NCBI GenBank assembly: GCA_902805615.1
Contig: CADCTQ010000369.1
Coordinates: 1-34,468 of the forward strand
DNA length: 34,468 nucleotides
Direction: 5' to 3'
Source: an uncultured Cytophagales bacterium
GTDB taxonomy: Bacteria; Bacteroidota; Bacteroidia; Cytophagales; 172606-1
The stretch's first letter is position 1. Every line of letters starts with the position of its first letter. The notes under the pieces were generated by a model that saw nothing but the letters and a program-made list of their open reading frames with translations, had not been told where the DNA came from and ran no database searches. This document shows positions 6,578-14,221 of the stretch, piece by piece. A program made the position numbers and the translations under genes.

Positions 6578-9421
6578 CTACCGGCTCAGGTACAGGTTCC
6601 GCTCGGAGTATACCTTCACGAAAAAGTCGTCCTGCAAGTCGTCAATGAAGTAGATGGCCTCGCCGGTAGACTTCATCTCGGGACCGAGTTCCTTGTTCAC
6701 GTTGGGGAACTTGTTGAACGAGAACACGGGAATCTTGATGGCGTAGCCGTGCTTCTTGGGGCTGAACGTGAAGTCCTTCACCTTCTTTTCGCCCAGCATC
6801 ACCTTGGTGGCGTAGTTTACGTACGGCTCGTCGTAAGCCTTGCAGATGAACGGCACCGTCCGCGACGCCCGGGGGTTGGCCTCGATCACGTACACGATCT
6901 CGTCCTTGATGGCAAACTGGATGTTGATCAGTCCTACCGTGCGCAGCGCCAGGGCAATGGTGCGGGTGTGCGCCTCGATCTGCCGGATCACGTTTTCGCT
7001 CAGGTCGAAGGTGGGCAGCACGGCGTACGAGTCGCCCGAGTGGATGCCGGCCGGCTCGATGTGCTCCATCACGCCGATGATGTACACGTCCTCTCCGTCG
7101 CAGATGGCGTCGGCCTCGGCCTCAATGGCGCTTTCGAGGAAGTGGTCGAGCAGCACCTTGTTGTCGGGCATGTCCTTGAAAATCTCGATCACGTGGTCTT
7201 CCAGTTCCTTCTCGTTGATCACGATCTTCATGCTCTGGCCGCCCAGCACGTACGAGGGCCGCACCAGCAGCGGGAAGCCCAGCTCCCGCGACAGTTCCAG
7301 CGCCTCGTCGGCGTTCTCGATGGTGCCGAACCGGGGGTACGGAATGCCGTTTTCGCGCAGCAGCGTCGAGAAGCTGCCCCGGTCTTCGGCCAGGTCCAGC
7401 GCCTCGTAGCTCGTGCCGATGATCTTGATGCCGAAGCGGTGCAGCTTTTCGGCCAGCTTCAGCGCCGTCTGGCCGCCCAGTTGCACGATCACGCCCTCAG
7501 GCTTTTCGTGCTGGATGATGTCGTAAATGTGCTCCCAGAACACCGGCTCGAAGTACAGCTTGTCGGCAATGTCGAAGTCGGTGGATACCGTTTCGGGGTT
7601 GCAGTTGATCATGATGGTTTCGTAGCCGCACTCCTTGGCCGCCAGCACGCCGTGCACGCACGAGTAGTCGAACTCGATGCCCTGCCCGATGCGGTTAGGC
7701 CCTGAGCCCAGCACCACCACCTTTTTGCGGTCCGACACCACCGACTCGTTTTCCTGCCCGTTCAGCGTTTCGCCTTCCGGCGTCAGGGCAAAGGTGGAGT
7801 AGTAGTACGGCGTTTTGGCCTCGAACTCGGCGGCGCAGGTGTCCACGCACTTGTACACCCGCTTGATGCCCATGTCGTTGCGCTTGGTGTACACTTCGCT
7901 TTCGAGGCATTCGAGCAGGTGGGCGATCTGCCGGTCGGCGTAGCCTTTGCTCTTGGCCTCAAACAGCAGCGACGCCGGCATGGTGTCCAGGTCGTACTTC
8001 TGAATCTCCTTTTCGAGCAGTACCAGTTCTTCCAGCTGGTGCAGGAACCAGGGGTCAATGCGGGTCAGCTTCTGGATGGTTTTGAAGGCAATGCCCAGCT
8101 TGAAGGCGTCGTAGATGTGGAACAGGCGGTTCCAGCTCGGATGCTCCAGGCTTTCGAGCAGCCTTTCGCGGTCCTTTACCTCCTTGCCGTCGGCGCCCAG
8201 GCCGTTGCGCTTGATCTCCAGCGACTGGCAGGCTTTCTGCAACGCCTCCTGGAAGTTGCGGCCGATGCCCATGGCTTCGCCCACCGACTTCATTTGCAGG
8301 CCCAGGTGGCGGTCGGCGCCCTTGAACTTGTCGAAGTTCCAGCGGGGCACTTTCACGATCACGTAGTCAATGGCCGGCTCAAAGTAGGCCGAGGTGGTGC
8401 CGGTGATGGCGTTCTTGATCTCGTCGAGGTTGTAGCCGATGGCGAGCTTGGCCGCAATTTTGGCGATGGGGTACCCGGTGGCTTTGGAGGCCAGCGCCGA
8501 GGACCGCGACACCCGCGGGTTTATTTCAATGACAATGATCTTGTCGTCTTCCGGGTTGACGGCAAACTGGATGTTGCAGCCGCCGGCAAACTCCCCGATG
8601 CCCGCCATGGCCCGGATGGCCTGGTTGCGCATCTCCTGGTACAAGGTGTCGGGCAGGGTCATGGCCGGGGCCACCGTCACTGAGTCGCCCGTGTGGATGC
8701 CCATCGGGTCGAAGTTCTCGATGGAGCAGATGATGATGAAGTTGCCCACGTTGTCGCGCAGCAGTTCCAGTTCGTACTCCTTCCAGCCCATGATGCTCTG
8801 CTCCACCAGCACCTCGTGCACCGGCGAGGCGTGCAGGCCGTGGTTGAGGGCCTTGTCGAAGTCTTCGGGCTTGTTGACGAAGCCGCCGCCCGTGCCGCCC
8901 AGCGTGTACGACGGCCGGATCACCAGCGGGAAGCCGATGTCCTGGGCAATCTCCTTGCCTTCGAGGAACGAACGGGCCGTTTCGCCCCGGCACACGTTGA
9001 TGTCCAGTTCGATCATTTTGAGCCGGAAGTTCTCCCGGTCTTCAGTCGTCTCGATGGCCTTGATGTCCACGCCGATAATCCGCACGCCGTGCCCTTTCCA
9101 GATGCCGGCTTTTTCGCACTCAATGGCCAGGTTGAGAGCCGTTTGTCCGCCCATGGTGGGCAGCACGGCGTCCACCTTGTGCTTGGCCAGGATCTCCCGG
9201 ATGTATTTCTTCTCCAACGGCCGCAGGTAAATGTGGTCGGCCGTAACGGGGTCCGTCATGATGGTGGCCGGGTTGGAATTGATCAGGATCACTTCGATCC
9301 CTTCTTCCCTGAGCGAACGGGCCGCCTGTGAGCCGGCGTAGTCAAATTCGCACGCCTGACCAATGATGATGGGGCCAGAGCCAATGATAAGAACAGATTT
9401 GATGGAATTATCTTTGGGCAT
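6578..9421 (-). CDS. carB: Carbamoyl-phosphate synthase large subunit, without the C-terminal regulatory domain
   Basis: 947 residues, against about 1070 in enterobacteria. The enzyme makes carbamoyl phosphate from bicarbonate, two ATP and glutamine-derived ammonia for pyrimidine and arginine synthesis, together with the CarA glutaminase, which is not in this window. Both homologous ATP-grasp halves are present. The first begins with IIGSGPIIIGQACEFDYAG; the second begins near residue 560 with VVLGSGPNRIGQGIEFDYS. Each has its own glycine-rich nucleotide loop (LGGTGGGF; LGGQSMKI) and metal-binding EANP/EINPRVSRSS motif. The protein stops shortly after FVKVYSERN, so the methylglyoxal-synthase-like allosteric domain (UMP/ornithine control in E. 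coli) is absent. The same short form is known in many Bacteroidota, so this is lineage-typical and not a truncation. A promoter (9444-9451) and a terminator (6487-6526) suggest a single-gene unit. Confidence 0.96.
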   Translation of the reverse strand: MPKDNSIKSVLIIGSGPIIIGQACEFDYAGSQAARSLREEGIEVILINSNPATIMTDPVTADHIYLRPLEKKYIREILAKHKVDAVLPTMGGQTALNLAIECEKAGIWKGHGVRIIGVDIKAIETTEDRENFRLKMIELDINVCRGETARSFLEGKEIAQDIGFPLVIRPSYTLGGTGGGFVNKPEDFDKALNHGLHASPVHEVLVEQSIMGWKEYELELLRDNVGNFIIICSIENFDPMGIHTGDSVTVAPAMTLPDTLYQEMRNQAIRAMAGIGEFAGGCNIQFAVNPEDDKIIVIEINPRVSRSSALASKATGYPIAKIAAKLAIGYNLDEIKNAITGTTSAYFEPAIDYVIVKVPRWNFDKFKGADRHLGLQMKSVGEAMGIGRNFQEALQKACQSLEIKRNGLGADGKEVKDRERLLESLEHPSWNRLFHIYDAFKLGIAFKTIQKLTRIDPWFLHQLEELVLLEKEIQKYDLDTMPASLLFEAKSKGYADRQIAHLLECLESEVYTKRNDMGIKRVYKCVDTCAAEFEAKTPYYYSTFALTPEGETLNGQENESVVSDRKKVVVLGSGPNRIGQGIEFDYSCVHGVLAAKECGYETIMINCNPETVSTDFDIADKLYFEPVFWEHIYDIIQHEKPEGVIVQLGGQTALKLAEKLHRFGIKIIGTSYEALDLAEDRGSFSTLLRENGIPYPRFGTIENADEALELSRELGFPLLVRPSYVLGGQSMKIVINEKELEDHVIEIFKDMPDNKVLLDHFLESAIEAEADAICDGEDVYIIGVMEHIEPAGIHSGDSYAVLPTFDLSENVIRQIEAHTRTIALALRTVGLINIQFAIKDEIVYVIEANPRASRTVPFICKAYDEPYVNYATKVMLGEKKVKDFTFSPKKHGYAIKIPVFSFNKFPNVNKELGPEMKSTGEAIYFIDDLQDDFFVKVYSERNLYLSR

Positions 9422-9443
9422 GGAGGGGTTAGGTTAAATCCCG

Positions 9444-9451
9444 CAAAACTA
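9444..9451 (-). promoter_or_regulatory. -7 promoter element of carB
   Basis: The minus strand reads TAGTTTTG, a match to TAnnTTTG, 22 bp before the carB ATG. This would give a leader of roughly 15 nt, too short for a pyrimidine attenuator. The -33 region has no perfect TTTG. Confidence 0.5.
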
Positions 9452-9521
9452 CGGTAAAATGTTATGGTTCACAGGGGTGAAAGCGGGTGCGGGGGTTAAA
9501 ATTTCACCGGGAGCCAAAACT

Positions 9522-10703
9522 TTACTCCACGTTCAGCCGCAGGCGGGCCGCGTACCTGCCACCGGCCGCGTCGGCGTCGCGCAGCACGGCCGAAATGGCA
9601 CCCAGCGGCCTGATGACCAGTCCTTTCGTGCGGCCGTCCACCAGCCGTTGCAGCACGGGCTGCGAAATCGTCACAACGGTTTTGCCGCCCGGGCCGGGCG
9701 TCACGGCCACGTCCACGATGGTCTGTTCGTTGAACACTTCAGCCTCCGGCCGGCCCCCGAGCAGCCCTTCCAGCGTAATGCTTTCTTCCGGCCAGTCGGG
9801 CGTACCCCCGAGTATTTCGCTGATGCGCACTTCCCCGAAGTCCTTGGGGTTCTGGGCCAGGCGGTACACCGACCGGGCGTAAAACTCGAACTGGCCCGGG
9901 CCTTTTACTTGCTTGCCTTTCAGCGCCGACAGGTCCCACCGCAGCAGCGCCATCCGGCTGCCGTCCACGGCCAGCAGCGGCCCATCGGCGGCACCGTCGG
10001 CGACCCAGGGGGCAAGGTTTACGTCCGGGTACTGGCGGTCCACAGTCACGTCGGCCGCCACCGGGATTTCGAGCCCGAACCCCGCGGCGTCGGCCAGGGG
10101 CGGCCGGTAGGGGAGAGGCTGGCCCTGGTCGGGACCGGCTTGGGCCAGCTTCACCACGTCTACCCGCAGGTAGTCTACGGCCAGTTCATACACGGCCGTG
10201 TTGCCCCAGTCCATGAAAGAAACCTGGCCCAGCAGGGATTTGCCGGCCTGGTGCCGGAACGGGCCGGTGGTCATGCTGATCTCGTACCACTGGCCGGCGG
10301 CCGGCAGGTCAAACTCCCGCAGGAACTCGTCGCCCGACGCCAGGGACTTGAGGTACAGGTTGACGCGCCGCGGGCCGTGGCTGGGCTTCACCCGGGCCGT
10401 GATGCGCAGGCCGTAGCCCGGCCTTGCCAGGTTTTTGAGGTTCAGCGGGCCGCTTGCATCCCGGTGGACGAAGGCGTACCAGATGTTGCGCTTGTCTGGC
10501 CGGGCGTCGAGGCGCAGGGTGGCTACGCCGCTGTCAATGCGTTGCGTAAAAAGGGCGGTGCCGTCGCCGGTGACGGCATTCCAGCCCGGCAGCCCCTGGC
10601 TGGTGAATCCGGGCGTGGCCGCGTCGAAATCTTCCCGGAACTGGGCCGCGGCCGGGGGCAGCAGGAGAGACAGCAGCAGTACGCACAGGGAGAGGTTCTT
10701 CAT
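9522..10703 (-). CDS. Secreted two-domain protein with DNRLRE/CBM-like C-terminal region
   Basis: 393 residues with a clear signal peptide (residues 1-20, hydrophobic LCVLLLSLLLPPAAA then Q). The first half (about 22-185) opens with FREDFDAATPGF and is rich in beta strands. It resembles a carbohydrate-binding jelly-roll as found on polysaccharide-active proteins. The second half (about 205-393) has the pattern of DNRLRE/CBM96-type domains: an early ADVTVD..YPDVN stretch, RMALLRWDLSAL near the middle, then alternating strands ending in RYAARLRLNVE. There is no catalytic domain and no lipobox, and the usual C-terminal sorting domain is not evident. It is probably periplasmic or exported. It sits upstream of carB on the same strand, but carB has its own promoter, so no functional link is inferred. 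The domain assignment is by resemblance only. Confidence 0.8.
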   Translation of the reverse strand: MKNLSLCVLLLSLLLPPAAAQFREDFDAATPGFTSQGLPGWNAVTGDGTALFTQRIDSGVATLRLDARPDKRNIWYAFVHRDASGPLNLKNLARPGYGLRITARVKPSHGPRRVNLYLKSLASGDEFLREFDLPAAGQWYEISMTTGPFRHQAGKSLLGQVSFMDWGNTAVYELAVDYLRVDVVKLAQAGPDQGQPLPYRPPLADAAGFGLEIPVAADVTVDRQYPDVNLAPWVADGAADGPLLAVDGSRMALLRWDLSALKGKQVKGPGQFEFYARSVYRLAQNPKDFGEVRISEILGGTPDWPEESITLEGLLGGRPEAEVFNEQTIVDVAVTPGPGGKTVVTISQPVLQRLVDGRTKGLVIRPLGAISAVLRDADAAGGRYAARLRLNVE

Positions 10704-11163
10704 GGGTCTGCGTTAGGGTTCGCCCGGGGAAATGGGTTGGTTTTGGTGAAGGAACTACGTTCGGCGCCGTAAGTTGAGTACATTCTAAAGTAGGTCTTTA
10801 TAAATTTTCACGGCACTTTCTTGTACGGTCATTCCCGGAGGGAATCTTTTTATTGGATTAGTATGATTGCCTGTATTTGTAAAAGATTCCCTCCGGGAAT
10901 GACAGCGAGGGGAGGATGTGCCGGAACACCCATCTATCTGCTTTACAATGTAAGTACCTGTACGGAATGAAACATATGATGACAAGTAATTAACCTATTG
11001 ACTGCCAGCAGACTGTCTTACGTCTAATGTCTGATATCTAATGTCCACGTACTTATTTAGGGACAGCAGCATCATGTTGTTGTCTCGTTGCGGCCCCGTA
11101 CACCGCCCCGGTAATATCGCACGAAATCGTCACCTTTGCATCCCCACTGCTAACCCTTTTTCC
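10704..11163. other. Gene-free spacer, 460 bp
   Basis: No convincing coding region was found. The spacer lies between two divergently transcribed genes. It contains a perfect inverted repeat (10828-10903, separate entry), a short word repeat (variants of TCTAATGTCTGAT at about 11020-11043) and, nearer the oxidoreductase, CACCTTTG (11131-11138), an imperfect -7 element. A 66-codon minus-strand reading frame across the inverted repeat is judged not real. Confidence 0.6.
10828..10903. repeat. Perfect 23-bp inverted repeat with 30-bp loop
   Basis: The arm at 10828-10850 is the exact reverse complement of the arm at 10881-10903. Each arm holds the internal palindrome TTCCCGGAGGGAA, so each could also fold alone. 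The 76-bp element has no ORF and resembles REP/MITE-like palindromes. Nothing shows how it moves, and no target-site duplication was found by eye. Confidence 0.9.
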
Positions 11164-12168
11164 ATGAAAGCCCTTGTTCTCCCCGGCGTAGGCCAGCCCA
11201 TCCAACTCACGGAAGTACCGGTGCCGCAGCCCGGCCCCGGCGAAGTGCTGGTGCAGCTCAAAGCCGCCGCCCTCAACCACCGCGACGTCTGGATTCAGAA
11301 GGGCCAGTACGCCGGCCTCAGGTTCCCGGTGGTGCCCGGCTCCGACGGGGCGGGCATCGTTGCGGAATTGGGAGAAGGCGCCAACCGGGGGCTCCCGGGC
11401 CGTGAAATCCTCATCAACCCGGGCCTCCACTGGGGCGACAACCCGCGGACGCACAACCGCAAAACCTTCAAAATCCTCGGCCTGCCCGACGACGGCACGT
11501 TTGCCGAATACGTAAAAGTGCCGGCCGCCTACGTGCATCCCAAGCCGGCCCACCTCACCTTCGAGCAGGCCGCGGCCCTGCCCCTCGGTGGACTTACGGC
11601 CTACCGGTCCCTCTTCACCCGGGCAGCCCTGGCGCCGGGCGAAAGGGTACTCATCACGGGCATCGGCGGCGGCGTGGCCCAACTGGCGATGCAGTTTGCC
11701 GTGGCCCACGGCGCCCGGGTGTACGTCACGTCCGGCTCCGACGACAAACTGGCCCGGGCCATAGAAATGGGAGCGGCCGGCGGCGCCAACTACAAGTCGG
11801 CCGGCTGGGTGGATGCCTTGAAGGCGCAGGGTGGAGACTTTGACGTGATCGTGGACAGCGCCGGCGGCGAGGGGTTCGTGAAGCTCATTGACCTGGCGGC
11901 CCTCGGCGGCCGGATCGTGTTCTACGGCGGCACCACGGGCGTCATCAACGGCCTCGTGCCCGGCAAACTGTTCTGGAAGCAGCTTTCCCTGCTGGCGACC
12001 ACGATGGGCTCCGAGGCGGACTTTGCGGCCCTGCTCCGCTTCGTGACCGAACACCGGATCGTGCCGGTGGTGGACAAGGTGTTTTCACTGGCCGAAGGCG
12101 AAGCCGCCCTCCGCTACATGGACAACGCCCAGCAGTTTGGCAAGATCGTGCTGAAGATCGAGTCTTGA
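11164..12168 (+). CDS. Zinc-type alcohol dehydrogenase-like / quinone oxidoreductase (MDR family)
   Basis: 334 residues, medium-chain dehydrogenase/reductase superfamily. The N-terminal GroES-like catalytic domain (about 1-120) contains ALNHRDVWIQKG and VVPGSDGAGIV. The Rossmann domain (about 125-265) contains the nucleotide loop ITGIGGGVAQLAMQFA, and the C-terminal part ends with AQQFGKIVLKIE. The first catalytic zinc cysteine is replaced by the NHRDVW context and no structural zinc cysteine cluster is seen. An NADPH-dependent, zinc-independent quinone oxidoreductase-type activity is therefore more likely than alcohol dehydrogenation. Substrate unknown, location cytoplasmic. The start is the ATG at 11164, where MKALVLPGVG begins the conserved domain; the reading frame is open 41 codons further upstream, but that extension looks unlike the family. 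Confidence 0.9.
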   Translation: MKALVLPGVGQPIQLTEVPVPQPGPGEVLVQLKAAALNHRDVWIQKGQYAGLRFPVVPGSDGAGIVAELGEGANRGLPGREILINPGLHWGDNPRTHNRKTFKILGLPDDGTFAEYVKVPAAYVHPKPAHLTFEQAAALPLGGLTAYRSLFTRAALAPGERVLITGIGGGVAQLAMQFAVAHGARVYVTSGSDDKLARAIEMGAAGGANYKSAGWVDALKAQGGDFDVIVDSAGGEGFVKLIDLAALGGRIVFYGGTTGVINGLVPGKLFWKQLSLLATTMGSEADFAALLRFVTEHRIVPVVDKVFSLAEGEAALRYMDNAQQFGKIVLKIES

Positions 12169-12214
12169 TTGCTCAGCCAAGCATAAAACTTTTTACGTAA
12201 AACATAAAATTTTG

Positions 12215-12245
12215 CTTGCTTTACATAAAGGCAGTGTTACCTTTG
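12215..12245 (+). promoter_or_regulatory. Bacteroidota primary-sigma promoter of the DUF2975/HTH operon
   Basis: A -33 element CTTG (12215-12218), then exactly 19 bp, then TACCTTTG (12238-12245), a perfect TAnnTTTG. The start codon of the DUF2975 gene is 14 bp further on, so the 5' leader would be only a few bases long. This is the clearest promoter in the window. Confidence 0.75.
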
Positions 12246-12259
12246 TGAAAACGAAAGGC

Positions 12260-12898
12260 ATGAAAGCACTGGGCAGTCACTCCATCTCTTCCATCTTAAA
12301 GCAGGTCGTCACCGTGGCGTGGTACCTCGAATTCCTCCTGCTGCTGACGCTGCCGCTGGTTTTTCTGGAGGAGGGCGGCCTGACGTATACCTGGCCGCTC
12401 ACCCTCAACCAGCCGGATGCCAATCCGCGCATCACGGCCGCCAGCCCCGGCATTACGGGCATCAAACTGCACCGGGATTGCCTCCGCGACGCCCGCCCCT
12501 CGGAGCAGGTGGTGTCTTTCGAGGACGGTACCCCCGCGCGGAAGCTCCTGCAAACCCTGCACAACCTGGCCTACATCGGGGTGATTATGTTCATCACCTG
12601 GCAGCTCAAGAAGCTGTTCGAAAGCCTGGCCGGCGACCAGCCCTTCCGCCGCCGGAACGCGTCCCGGGTCAGGGCCATTGCCGTTGCGGTGGTGTTCCTG
12701 GTGTTTTTCGACGTGGCGGAAGCCCTGTTGTCGCGGTTGTACACCGGCGCCACCCTGGCCGTTGCCGGCGCAAAACTCGACTGGTACGACTACAGTTTCG
12801 ACGGGGAGACGCTCCTGCTGGGGGTGTTGTTGCTGATCATTGCGGAAGTATTCCGGCGGGGCACCGACTACCAGGCCGACAGCGAATCCATTGTATAG
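12260..12898 (+). CDS. DUF2975 membrane protein (YoaS-like)
   Basis: 212 residues. Four hydrophobic helices are visible at about 16-36, 101-118, 137-157 and 186-199. The polar region between helices 1 and 2 is extended and probably faces outside, and the loop DQPFRRRNASRVR is basic and cytoplasmic. The DUF2975 family is defined by such four-helix proteins, which are nearly always encoded next to a small YozG-type HTH regulator, as here (two bases separate stop and next start, so translation is probably coupled). Its role is unknown; a membrane sensor or partner that restrains the regulator is a common guess, not established. The ATG at 12260 follows the promoter directly and starts MKALGSHS; the frame is open a little upstream but inside the promoter. 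Confidence 0.85.
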   Translation: MKALGSHSISSILKQVVTVAWYLEFLLLLTLPLVFLEEGGLTYTWPLTLNQPDANPRITAASPGITGIKLHRDCLRDARPSEQVVSFEDGTPARKLLQTLHNLAYIGVIMFITWQLKKLFESLAGDQPFRRRNASRVRAIAVAVVFLVFFDVAEALLSRLYTGATLAVAGAKLDWYDYSFDGETLLLGVLLLIIAEVFRRGTDYQADSESIV

Positions 12899-12900
12899 CC

Positions 12901-13101
12901 ATGCCCATTATTATCAACCTGGACGTGATGATGGCAAAGAAGAAGATGTCGCTCACCGAACTTTCGGAGAAGCTCGGCATCTCCATGACCAACCTGTCCC
13001 TGCTCAAGACCGGAAAAGTGAAGGGTATCCGGTTCAATACCCTCGAAGCCATCTGCAAGACGCTGGACTGCAAACCCGGCGACATTCTGGACATCGAATA
13101 A
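12901..13101 (+). CDS. YozG-like HTH (Cro/C1 type) transcriptional regulator
   Basis: 66 residues, essentially a bare helix-turn-helix domain. It runs from MPIIINLDVMMAKKKM through the recognition-helix region (LSEKLGISMTNLSLLKTGK) to the family-typical end CKPGDILDIE. This is the small HTH_26/YozG group found with DUF2975 proteins. DNA-binding cytoplasmic protein; targets unknown. It begins two bases after the DUF2975 stop and shares its promoter, so autoregulation of the pair is plausible. The neighbouring serine hydrolase starts 25 bp downstream and may be in the same transcript. Confidence 0.9.
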   Translation: MPIIINLDVMMAKKKMSLTELSEKLGISMTNLSLLKTGKVKGIRFNTLEAICKTLDCKPGDILDIE

Positions 13102-13126
13102 CCGCACCCGACAAACCCCTGCCGAG

Positions 13127-14182
13127 ATGAAACTACGTGCAAATGCCATTTGGATGGCAACTGGAATCCTTTTGTCTTGCGGGAGCCTCCTGGCCCAGAA
13201 CAAGGCGGCGCAGTTGGACAGCCTGGTGGGCAGTTTTCACCGGAAGGGCCAGTTTACCGGCGCCGTGCTGGTGGCCGAAGGGGGCAAGGTGCTCTACAAA
13301 GGCGGTTTTGGCAAGGCCGACGTAGCGGCCGGCGTCCCGAATGGGTCCAACACCGTGTTTTTCATTGCTTCCCTCACCAAGCCCTTCACCGCGTTGCTCG
13401 TCATGCAACTCGCGGAGGCCGGGCAGTTGCAACTGGAAAATACGCTGGCTGCCTACTTTCCCGGGTTGAAAAATGAAGCAGTACGCAGCGTAACCGTCGG
13501 GCAACTGCTGTCGCACACCTCGGGCATTCCCGACTTCATCGGCCCGGGCGTGGTGCCCGCAGGGGGATTGACGGACGCGTGGCTCACGGAGCAATTGGAT
13601 GCAATGACGCCCGAGCCGGTGCCGGCCGGCAAATTCAAATACGCCAATTCTACCTACATTGTGCTGGCGCACCTCATCGAAAAGACCCTCGGCAAGCCGT
13701 ATGGCCGCATCCTGAAGGAAAAGGTGCTCGACCCGTGCGGCATGAGCCAGTCGGGGAGCCTGGCGGCGGGCCAAAACCTCCGGAGCCGCGCCAAAGGGTA
13801 CACTACGGAAGGGGAAGTGCTTGCCGAGGCCCGGTTCCTGGACCCGGCCGTCTTCACCGGGGCCGGCTCCGTCTATTCGACGGTGGAAGACCTGTTCAGG
13901 TTTGACCAGGCCCTGTATTCGGATGGGTTGATTTCGGAAAAATCCGGAAATTTGATGTTTGGTTCGAACACCGGGTACGGCTGCGGGTGGTTCGTCCGGC
14001 AGCTTCCCGGCGTGGGCAAAGTGGTGTACCACGAAGGCGGCATTCCCGGCTACCACGGCCTGCTGTTCCGCGCCGTTGAGCGAAATTACAGCGTGGTGCT
14101 GCTGAGCAACAACGACGCCGACGGTGCATCCACCCAGCAACTCACCCGGAGCATCCTCGGCGTGCTGATGAATGCGCAGTAA
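13127..14182 (+). CDS. Serine hydrolase, class C beta-lactamase family
   Basis: 351 residues with an N-terminal signal peptide (about 1-23, ending LLAQ), so exported to the periplasm. Catalytic motifs of the serine beta-lactamase/DD-peptidase fold are in order: Ser82-Leu-Thr-Lys85 (IASLTKPF), Tyr172-Ala-Asn174 (the YxN motif) and His302-Glu-Gly304 (YHEGGIPGY) in place of KTG. The HxG form and the general pattern are typical of the large family of esterase or peptidase-like hydrolases rather than true beta-lactamases, so the substrate cannot be given. Its length suits a single catalytic domain without a C-terminal lipocalin-like extension. It lies 25 bp after the HTH gene and may be cotranscribed with it. 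Confidence 0.9.
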   Translation: MKLRANAIWMATGILLSCGSLLAQNKAAQLDSLVGSFHRKGQFTGAVLVAEGGKVLYKGGFGKADVAAGVPNGSNTVFFIASLTKPFTALLVMQLAEAGQLQLENTLAAYFPGLKNEAVRSVTVGQLLSHTSGIPDFIGPGVVPAGGLTDAWLTEQLDAMTPEPVPAGKFKYANSTYIVLAHLIEKTLGKPYGRILKEKVLDPCGMSQSGSLAAGQNLRSRAKGYTTEGEVLAEARFLDPAVFTGAGSVYSTVEDLFRFDQALYSDGLISEKSGNLMFGSNTGYGCGWFVRQLPGVGKVVYHEGGIPGYHGLLFRAVERNYSVVLLSNNDADGASTQQLTRSILGVLMNAQ

Positions 14183-14185
14183 CCA

Positions 14186-14218
14186 TTTTCCATTTTTCAT
14201 TTTTAATTTTTAACTATC
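14186..14218 (+). repeat. T-rich word repeat before nuoD
   Basis: The spacer between the serine hydrolase and nuoD is filled by variants of CATTTTTC and AATTTTTAA in one orientation. It resembles the intergenic word repeats elsewhere in the window, but no inverted partner is present. Its role is unknown. Confidence 0.4.
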
Positions 14219-14221
14219 CCC

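Noticed and set aside
10785-10985. A 66-codon minus-strand frame over the perfect inverted repeat
   Set aside because: It is encoded largely by the palindrome arms and lacks a domain, RBS or neighbour support.
11041-11163. N-terminal extension of the oxidoreductase from 11041
   Set aside because: The 41 added residues do not resemble the family, would pass through the -7-like element, and the ATG at 11164 starts the conserved fold.
13961-13975. tRNA T-loop-like GGTTCGAAC
   Set aside because: It lies inside the serine hydrolase coding sequence with no cloverleaf around it.
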